From positions 57,703,700-57,767,699 of the forward strand of contig JAAALK010000283.1 in assembly GCA_019279435.1 (NCBI GenBank): 64,000 bases of DNA. The letters run 5' to 3'. This document shows positions 57,001-64,000 of this stretch, piece by piece. The notes below the pieces were generated by a model, which worked only from the letters and a program-made list of their open reading frames with translations, did not search any database and was not told where the DNA came from. Position numbers and translations under genes: made by a program. Origin of the DNA: Zizania palustris. Taxonomy: Eukaryota; Streptophyta; Magnoliopsida; Poales; Poaceae. Numbering within the stretch: the first letter of the stretch is position 1; each line of letters opens with the position of its first letter.

Positions 57001-58678
57001 GCAAAGAAGATGGCTAGAGTTGATTAAAGATTACGACATGGGAATTCATTATCACCCAGGCAAAGCTAATGTAGTGGCAGATGCATTAAGTCGAAAAGGG
57101 TATTGTAACGCCATAGTTCTCCAAGACAGCGCCCCTATGTTGTGTCATGAGATGGAAAGATTGAATCTGGGAGTCACAACCCGAGCATACCTTGCTACGC
57201 TCGAGGCAAAGCCAGTTCTCGAAGATCAGATTCGTGAAGCTCAGAAGGAAGATCCAGATATGGCGGATATAAAGAAGAACATGAGGAAAGGGAAGGCTCC
57301 CGGTTTCTCGGAAGATGAAATGGGAACAGTTTGGTTTGGGAATCGTCTTTGTGTGCCAGATAAGCCCGAGTTAAAGACCATTATTCTAAAGGAAGCCCAT
57401 GATACCTTGTACTCTATCCATCCCGGAAGTACGAAGATGTATCAGGACTTAAAAGAGAAGTATTGGTGGGTTAGTATGAAAAGAGAGATCGCTGAATATG
57501 TGGCAATGTGTGACACTTGTCAGCGGGTCAAAGCGGAACACCAAAGGCCAGCAGGACTGTTACAACCTCTTAAGGTTCCTGAGTGGAAGTGGGAAGAAGT
57601 CGGTATGGATTTTATTACCGGTCTGTCCAGGACTCAAGCAGGTAATGATTCGATATGGGTGATAATTGATCGTTTGACTAAAGTGGCTCACTTTATAGCA
57701 GTCAAGACAACTTACAGTGGGCCGAAGTTGGCAGAATTGTATATGGCTCGGATAGTGTGTTTACACGGTGTTCCAAAGAAGATCGTTTCAGATAGAGGAA
57801 GTCAGTTTACTTCAAAGTTCTGGAAGAACCTACAAGAAGAGCTCGGTACCAGGTTAAATTTCAGTACAGCATATCATCCTCAAACAGATGGTCAGACAGA
57901 AAGGGTTAATCAGATTCTCGAAGACATGTTGAGAGCTTGTGCTTTAGACTTTGGAGGTTCTTGGGATAAAAATTTGCCTTATGCCGAGTTTTCTTACAAC
58001 AACAGTTATCAGGCTAGTCTACAAATGTCACCGTTTGAAGCTCTGTATGGTCGCAAGTGCAGAACCCCTCTGCTTTGGGATCAGACCGGAGAAAGTCAGG
58101 TTTTTGGGACAGATATCCTTCGTGAAGCTGAAGCCAAAGTCAAGGTTATTCAGGACAGGTTAAAGATAGCTCAGTCTCGTCAAAAGAGTTACGCCGATGT
58201 TCGTCGCCGAGATTTGTCCTTTAAAGAAGGAGACCTTGTTTATCTCCGAGTGACCCCGCTTCGTGGTACTCAAAGGTTTAACATGAGAGGCAAGCTCGCT
58301 CCTCGCTTTGTTGGTCCGTTCTTGGTTACCCATCGCCGAGGAGAGGTTGCCTACGAGCTTGAGCTACCAGCGTCATTGTCAGGTGTACACAATGTGTTTC
58401 ATGTCTCGCAGTTGAAGAGATGTCTCCGAGTGCCTACTGAGCAAGCCGATCATCAGCAGTTAGAGATTCAAGAGGATCTGACTTATGTGGAGAAGCCTAT
58501 CCGCATTCTGGATACCAGTGAGCGAGTTACAAGGAGCAAGATTATCAAGTTCTGCAAGGTTCAGTGGAGTAACCATTCGCCAGAGGAAGCGACGTGGGAA
58601 AAAGAGGACGAGTTAAAGGCTTCGCATCCCGAGTTATTCGAAGGTCGTTCCGAATCTCGAGGACGAGATTCTCTTTAA
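54062..58678 (+). CDS. Tekay gag-pol polyprotein with chromodomain, intact
   Basis: I place the start at ATG 54062 (MSSNPSDRPEA), since the open frame upstream lacks a convincing initiator context; 1538 residues. Order: Pro/Ala-rich N-terminus with coiled coil, gag (TDWERVAFATHQLQGPAAEW), zinc knuckle CFNCRQVGHYSSAC (about 55195-55236), protease LFDSGATHSFIS (about 55387), reverse transcriptase FIDDILIYS (about 56320), RNase H VYCDASRQGLG (about 56755), integrase with CDTCQRV, GMDFITGL, SDRGSQF and QTERVN (57400-57920), and a C-terminal chromodomain (KVQWSNHSPEEATWEKEDEL, about 58550-58620). The chromodomain guides integration toward marked chromatin. No frameshift or stop is seen, so it may be active. 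Confidence 0.95.
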   Translation: MSSNPSDRPEASNARASQPAAEGHSQANETQANAILRNLGGPSWGATGPRQAIPAPAPAHPTLAEAMVQQSNLLAALMTQMQRQQEKLEQLEHQLTAREQQAPPPAPAPVPAPAPVPPPAPAPASQLSEFLRVRPPTFSSTTNPMEAGDWLRTITKKLQLLPCTDWERVAFATHQLQGPAAEWWDNFQEAQPADHVVTWAEFTAAFRDAHIPSGLVDLKKQEFMDLRQGNRSVTEYLYEFNRLARYAPEEVRTDAKKQEKFLKGIKDELKPLLLATDHANFQRLVNRAIIQESEHNRVENKKRKMVVYRFPPNSNQRPRLTPTAPAQSCQSRPAYRPPTISGTGSVASRPATPSTQSTAQSPTQKTDVLKDKFGKPVVCFNCRQVGHYSSACPHPKRPQAPAPAPSNQVVRARVNHITAEEAQEAPEAVLGMFPVNSVSSVVLFDSGATHSFISASFVKKHDLKTLPLSKPMIIATPGKQTPADLFSPRVLIEIQGVQFGVDPVLIECKGLDVILGMNWLVKHKGMIDCASKEVTLTSEDGHVVVFKMARKRIDTPMVNQIALEEVRVVKEFMDVFPEDLPGMPPQRDIEFRIDLVPGTTPISKRPYRMAANELAEVKKNIEDLEQKGYIRPSTSPWGAPVIFAMKKDKTKRMCVDYRALNEVTIKNKYPLPRIDDLFDQLRGATVFSKIDLRSGYHQLRIREEDIPKTAFTSRYGLYEYTVMSFGLTNAPAFFMNMMNNVFMDCLDKFIVVFIDDILIYSKTPEEHEEHLRLSLTKLREHQLYAKYSKCEFWTSEIKFLGHIISDKGVAVDPTTVEAVTDWLQPTSVSEIRSFLGLAGYYRRFIENFSKIAKPMTRLLQKDTKFKWTPDCEESFCTLKKKLVSAPVLTLPDIRSDFHVYCDASRQGLGCVLMQDGKVVSYASRQLRPHELNYPTHDLELAAVVHALKIWRHYLIGNRCEVFTDHKSLKYIFTQPDLNLRQRRWLELIKDYDMGIHYHPGKANVVADALSRKGYCNAIVLQDSAPMLCHEMERLNLGVTTRAYLATLEAKPVLEDQIREAQKEDPDMADIKKNMRKGKAPGFSEDEMGTVWFGNRLCVPDKPELKTIILKEAHDTLYSIHPGSTKMYQDLKEKYWWVSMKREIAEYVAMCDTCQRVKAEHQRPAGLLQPLKVPEWKWEEVGMDFITGLSRTQAGNDSIWVIIDRLTKVAHFIAVKTTYSGPKLAELYMARIVCLHGVPKKIVSDRGSQFTSKFWKNLQEELGTRLNFSTAYHPQTDGQTERVNQILEDMLRACALDFGGSWDKNLPYAEFSYNNSYQASLQMSPFEALYGRKCRTPLLWDQTGESQVFGTDILREAEAKVKVIQDRLKIAQSRQKSYADVRRRDLSFKEGDLVYLRVTPLRGTQRFNMRGKLAPRFVGPFLVTHRRGEVAYELELPASLSGVHNVFHVSQLKRCLRVPTEQADHQQLEIQEDLTYVEKPIRILDTSERVTRSKIIKFCKVQWSNHSPEEATWEKEDELKASHPELFEGRSESRGRDSL

Positions 58679-58690
58679 GGGGGGTAGGTT
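58676..58690 (+). promoter_or_regulatory. Polypurine tract of the Tekay element
   Basis: TAAGGGGGGTAGGTT directly precedes the 3' LTR. It overlaps the gag-pol stop codon. Confidence 0.85.
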
Positions 58691-61549
58691 TGTAACACCC
58701 GTATTTTTTTTAAACCGTTGAAACCCAAATTTTCAAAACCGAAATTCAAATTTAAATTTATTTAAAGGATGAAAAGCTTTGTAAATTAAAACCCTTGGAT
58801 AAAATATTGAATTTTGATATTTTATAATTTCGTTAGGATCTTTGAACCTTAAAATATTTTATAAAATTATTTTGGAAATTTTTAGAATTCAAATTCATAA
58901 TTTAAACTTCAAATCTATTTTCGGAATTAAATTAATTCGAAAACCTTTTTATTTTGCTTAGTGGGCCGCTCCTTCCTTTTGACCCAGCCGGCCCAGTGGC
59001 CCGCGCCCTTCCCCCTCTCTCTCTGCCGCATGGGGCCCGCCTGTCGGCGCCGCCTCCCCGCGCTGGCCTCTCTCTCCTCCCTCCCCTCTCTCCCTCTGCC
59101 GGCGGGCCCGCTTGCCAGCGCCCGCCAGCCTCCCTGCCCGCCGGGGCCCAGCTGTCAGCCCCCCCCGGCTCCCTTCTTCTAGCGCCAGCCCCGCGCCCCT
59201 CTCTCTTTCTCTCTCCTCCCCCGCCGTAACCGCTTTTCGGTTTCGCCGGCGCCGCCCCCCCCCCCGCGTTCTAGACGTCCGCGCCCGCTTCTTCCGGTCC
59301 TATTTAACGCGCCGCGCCCCCTTCCGTGCTCCATTTTCGTTTTCGCCATTCCCTTTCGCCGCAATTCGCCCCGCACCGAAGCTCACCGCCGCCTCTGTTT
59401 CCTCCTCCGGTCGCGCCTAGCCGCCGCCGGTGACCGTCTCGGCTTCCGCCGTCGGCGCCCCCGTCCTCGCCGTGCTCTACCGGTCCTCGGCGCCGCCCCG
59501 TTTGGGTCTCCCCGTCGCCGGAGCGCCGTCGTCGCCATCTACCCGAGCCCGCCTCCGCTCCGAGCTCGCCGCCGGCCACCCCCTCGCCCGGACCTCGCCG
59601 CCTCCGGTATAACCTTCCTCCTCTCCTCACCGCGGTTCCATTTTTGCCGTTAGTTTGGGCCCTAGCTCCGCCGTGCGCCGTCGCCGCCGTGGCCGGAGCC
59701 GGGGAAGAAGGTCCCGCCGCCCCCTGGTCGCCCACGTGGCCCCGGTCCGTGGCGCTTGTGCGCGGGTGCACGGTGCACCCGGTACACCGTGAACCCCCCC
59801 TCCGCGCGGTCGTCGGTCCACCGTGAACCGCAGGACGCGTGCGCGTGGTCCACGGTCCACCGTGGACGGTTTCCGATGGGTTTAGGGTTTAAAATTTGCA
59901 GAATCTGTTTAATTCTTGTAAATTGCATATCAATTTCAAAATAACTCCGATTGAGCCCATTCAAATTTCTAAATGTTCACAAAATTATTTTCTACATGCT
60001 GATGTATTTACTTTGTACTGTTTATATGGAATGTTGTACTGTTTATTTATTTGTGATGTTTTTCGACGCGTTGTAGTCGAAGTCGAGGCGACCGAAGAAC
60101 TCCCTTTTGCCGCCGAAGACCCGGATCAGTACTACGAGAGCCAAGGCAAGTCACCGGACCCTCTCGTGGACATAGTTGATCATGTTGAACCTATTTTTTT
60201 GCAATAATTGCTATAACCCATAGGTTAATAACTGCATTAGCGAAAACCTGTTCACTCGTTTATTTATTTATTTAGCTAATGCATAGCTTTGCTCCCTGAA
60301 GTGTTAACCCAAGCCATGCTTGTATCACCGTCTCCTTGTCGCCAGTGTCGCTTAATAGTTAGCGCTATATATACGAGGCGCATTAAGAGCTAGCTTAATT
60401 GCTATTACTATTAGTCGTCAGGTGGATCATCTCTATATCCTTGTTATATCTCGTCTCGTTGTGATTCTGAGTTGTGATTCATGAAGCGTGGAGAATGGTG
60501 TTGCATTGAGCATGGTGGGTTCCGGGTGCAAGCTAGGGCATTGGTGGTCGCACCCGGGGCACTATAAGGACCGGTCTGCGGGATCTGTCGCGAAGCATAA
60601 TCGTGCTAGCCACAAGTCTAATGGGTAAGGCCTAATTCGAAGTATGGGTCGATTCAGCTTGATGCACCGAGCGGAGGGGACAAGTTCACTTAACCGGGAG
60701 TGCCAGGTGGTGGCTTGGTCCGACGAGGCACGAAAGGGGGTCGCACGTCTGCCAATCGGGGTCTACCCATGATTTTCGGGTGAGATCTCAGTGGAGCGTG
60801 GGCGAAACCTGGTGTGGTTGTCCTCTTGCTGAGTCAATCCATATGACGGGTTTTGGCGCGAGTTCCTTCGGGGTGACGTGGTGTCATCTCGACACACTGT
60901 TGTGTGCGGGAGCGAGTGCCTTGTGGGTAAAGTAGTACACCTCTGATCAGAGTATAACTTTTCGAAAAGCCGTGCCCACGGTTACGGGCGGCCAAGTGAT
61001 GTTCTCCGCAGTTAGCTTTCTGAGTTAAAGTTGTGAATTGCATGTCATGATCAGTATGGGTTTGAAAGAGCGAGTGGGCACAGGTGTGCAACTCGAGGTA
61101 GTGGAAAGTTAAGTACTGTTATTTATTTCAGCATGTTTACTACTGTTTTAATACTGATCATTAAAGATTAAACAACACTTAACATGCTTTTACGCAATTA
61201 GCCTTGTTATGCACCCTTGTTCAACAGCCATCATTATTTGCATGTCCGTGGCTTGTTGAGTACTTTGTACTCACCCCTCGTGGGTTAATTCTTTTAGATG
61301 TCATTTACGAAGAAGAAGTCCAGGAGTAGCGTCCCAGTCGAGGTGTCGGATCCTTGGAGCCAAGGCGTTCTGCAGCTGAATCTTTTTGCTTCCGCTTTAG
61401 TTTGATTTTGTAATAAGTGTAGCCTATGAGCTACGTACTCGCTTTATTTCATTTGTTTTTAATTCGTTGTCAGCTGTGATCGTCTTGTAATAATGACATT
61501 TCATTTATATTCAATGAATTTGTGGTTCGTGAGAACCCGGGTCGTTACA
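58691..61549 (+). repeat. 3' LTR of the Tekay element
   Basis: 2859 bp, near-identical partner of 50049-52906. Confidence 0.97.
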
Positions 61550-64000
61550 ATAAATGAGTCTAATGCTTCTTTGGTTGATATTTCTAGCATTTTGGGAGTA
61601 GAGCTTTGTTATACTATTGATAGTGTACAATTAAATATTCAATTGATTATAGATTTAGAGATTTCTAGGCTGTCTTTTTTTGGCTGAACAAGGTGAAAAC
61701 ATGAATCAGAATAAATGCATCATTGGTAGTAATATTCAGAACATTCATACGATGAATGAAATTGCTTCAGATTTAATGTGTGAGAAAAATGATTCAGATT
61801 TAGATGAAACTAAAAAAACTATGGTTCAGTTATATGATCAATCACATGGGAAAAAGAATGAAAAGAGAGGATACATTGGCAATTGCAAGGTCACTCCTCG
61901 CAAGAATAGTGTCAAAAAAATTAAGTATAAAACAAGTAAAAAGCATGAAAGGGATTATTTGGAATATTAGAGAGATGGGTCATGATATCAAATTGAAACA
62001 TGTTAGAGATGCGATTATGGAGAATCATATAGACTTTATTGGATTATAGGAATCTGCAAAATCAGATTATAGTGATATTTTGCTGAGAAATTTATGTGGA
62101 TGTAGAAATTTTAAATGGAATTGGTCTCCATCTGTTGGGAGATTAGGAGGCATTTTGGTTGGCATCAATGATGATTGTTTTTACATTTTAGCAAAGGAGA
62201 TTAATATATATTATGTTAAAATTTCATTGCAGAATAGAAAAGATAAATTTATTTGGGATTTGGTGGTGGTTTATGGATCTGCTCAACATGAACATAAAAT
62301 GGAATTCCTGACTGATTTTTCTAGAATGTGTAATGCTATAGACAAACCTAATTTATTGGGTGGGGATTTTAATATCATTAGGAAAAAGAGTGAAAAAAAT
62401 AAAAGGAGTTACAATAGATAGATATTTGTCTTCAATAATATTATTGAATATAACAATTTGAGAGAAATTCATATGGGAAATAGAAAATACACTTGGAGTA
62501 ATGACCATGATAATCGTACTTTTGAAAAACTTGATAGGGTGTTAATGATTGTGGAATGAGAATTACACTTTCCATTATCAAAACTAGAATCAAAAGAGAG
62601 AGTGTTGTCTGAGCATATTGCTTTATACATTGATTTGGGAGATAAAATACCAAAATCATACACTTTCAAGTTTGAAATATGTTGGTTACTTAGGGAGGAT
62701 TTGTATGAAGTAGTTAGTAATGTATGGCAATCCAAATCTAGATATGGATCTAATTTGGATATTTGGCAAAATAAATTGAGAAAACTAAGAAAGGTTTTGA
62801 AAGGGTGGAATATGAATTGGTTTGGAGTATATAAGAGAGCTAAGTCTGATATCACGAAGCGGATAGATGTTCTAGACAGAAAATGTGAGGATTGCAGTAT
62901 GAATGCAAAAGATAGAGAGGAAATAATAATGTTAGAATCACAATTAAAAATAATTATTAGAGAAGACACCCTGAAATGGTTTCAAAGGAGTAAGGAGAAG
63001 GAGTTACTTGAAGGAGACAACAATACAAAGTATTATCATGAAAATGCAAATGGAAGAAAAACGAAAAATATCATTTTTGAATTAAAACATAATGGAAACA
63101 TAATCACTGATCAAAAAATCTTGATGAATCATATAACAGAATTCTACAAAGATCTCTTTGGTCCTGTCAAAATATAACTTTAAAAATAAAACTTGGTGAG
63201 ATGATACAACTAAAAGAGTATGATAAAAACAAATTATTAGACCTTTTGCATGGGAGGAATTTTAAAAAGTAGTCTTTGATATGGAAAATAACAAGGCTCC
63301 AGGCTCGAATGGGTTCCCAATTGAATTCTATAAAAGGTTTCTGACATAATTAAATTTGATTTGAAAGCTCTTTTTGATGATTTTCATCATGGGATATTGG
63401 ATATTGATAGGTTGAATTATGGTGTGATAACTTTATTACCTAAATACAAAAATGCAATGCAAATTCAGAGCTTTAGACCCATTTGCCTTTTGAATGTGAG
63501 CTTTAAAATCATTGCAAAAGTCCTAATGAATAGACTTGATGATGTGATTGGATATCTAATTGCTAAAAACCAAATAGGCTTCATTAAGGATAGATTTATC
63601 ATGGAGGGTAGAGTGGTGTTACATGAAGTCCTTAATACTTTGCATTTCAAGAAGAAATATGATATTATCTTTAAAATAGATTTTGAAAAGTCTTATGATA
63701 AGGTGAAATGGAGTTTTGTACATAAAATGTTGTGTTTGAATGGGTTCCCTCATAAATGGTGTGATTGGATTATGAATGTTACGAGAGGCGGTAAGGTGGT
63801 TATTAAATTTAATGAGATAATTGGCCCTTTTTAAAGCACATAAAGGGTTAAGATAAGGGGATCCACTGTCTCCATTGTTGTTTGATTTGGCAACAGAAGC
63901 CTTGACACATTTTGTCAAGAGAGTTGAGATGGGTGGTTTAATAGAAGAGGTAGGAGATGAATATATTATGGATGGCATATCGATTCTACAATATGTTGAT
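61550..64000 (+). pseudogene. LINE ORF1 end and ORF2 (endonuclease, reverse transcriptase), degenerate, runs off the window
   Basis: Continues the LINE split by the two LTR elements. The first 390 bp look like the basic C-terminus of ORF1. ORF2 starts near ATG 61945 (MKGIIWNIREMG) with the APE-type endonuclease: NHIDFIGL, LLGGDFNIIRK, KYTWSNDHDNRTFEKLDRVL. A linker follows, then reverse transcriptase: NKAPGSNGFPIEFYK, FRPICLLNVSFKIIAKVLMN, QIGFIKDRFIMEG, FKIDFEKSYDKVKWSF, GDPLSPLLFDLA and ILQYVD at the window end, just where the xADD catalytic motif should finish. Several stops (for example after DFIGL) and frameshifts show it is dead. Motif style is L1-like. Confidence 0.88.

Larger units (their letters stand above)
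50049..61549 (+). mobile_element. Ty3/gypsy chromovirus, Tekay lineage, complete and very young
   Basis: 11.5-kb element on the plus strand with 2858- and 2859-bp LTRs (TGTAACACCC...TCGTTACA), target duplication ATAAA (50044-50048 and 61550-61554), an initiator-Met-type primer binding site, a leader ORF, an intact gag-pol with a terminal chromodomain, and a polypurine tract. By eye the LTRs differ by one substitution (52249 versus about 60897, C/T) and a few homopolymer-length differences, so insertion was very recent. It is inserted in the LINE remnant. Confidence 0.95.

Overview
The window is nuclear DNA of a flowering plant, almost certainly a grass (Poaceae). The signs are spliced plant gene families (AUX/IAA, XTH, TIP aquaporin, CslD) with GC-rich exons in AT-rich surroundings, dense small MITEs of the kinds common in grasses, and nested Ty3/gypsy elements of the Tat and Tekay lineages. 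I cannot name the species.

Left part (1-24.6 kb) holds the host genes. An AUX/IAA auxin co-repressor occupies 3-2929 on +, in five exons, with its start cut by the window edge. A truncated XTH gene (7011-7942, +) keeps a TATA box and two exons but lacks the catalytic exon. An intact TIP2-type aquaporin lies at 19922-20903 (+, three exons). A scrambled CslD pseudogene covers 22.2-24.56 kb: its N-terminal part is inverted between long inverted repeats, and a frameshifted central part follows on the other side of a MITE. Between these genes are MITEs, three related fold-back elements, a CACTA end, microsatellites and a tRNA-derived repeat.

Middle part (24.57-35.46 kb) is a local duplication carrying a small secreted, ten-cysteine defensin-like gene on the minus strand. 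Two copies are intact (25480-25830 and 33579-33935) and one is a broken third copy (26484-26754). Between the copies are a Ty1/copia fragment and about 5 kb of sequence ending in a Helitron-like 3' end (hairpin plus CTAG at 32664). The second duplicate resumes exactly at the following T, as expected for insertion between A and T.

Right part (35.5-64 kb) is a nested retrotransposon stack. A degenerate LINE (ORF1 pieces, then endonuclease and reverse transcriptase running off the right end) is split by two younger Ty3/gypsy elements. The first is a Tat-lineage element (37091-49437, minus strand, TSD GTTTG). It has a gag-pol with two RNase H domains and one in-frame stop, a 118-bp tandem array with higher-order structure, and an oppositely transcribed five-exon gene that reads as an intact 1133-residue protein with its own TATA box. 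The second is a Tekay chromovirus (50049-61549, plus strand, TSD ATAAA). It has 2.86-kb LTRs that are almost identical, an intact gag-pol ending in a chromodomain, and an extra leader ORF upstream of gag.

The most unusual items are the intact spliced antisense gene of the Tat element, the leader ORF of the very young Tekay element, the hierarchical 118-bp array, and the defensin-like cluster bounded by a Helitron end. All coordinates and splice sites were read by eye; no alignments or searches were run.
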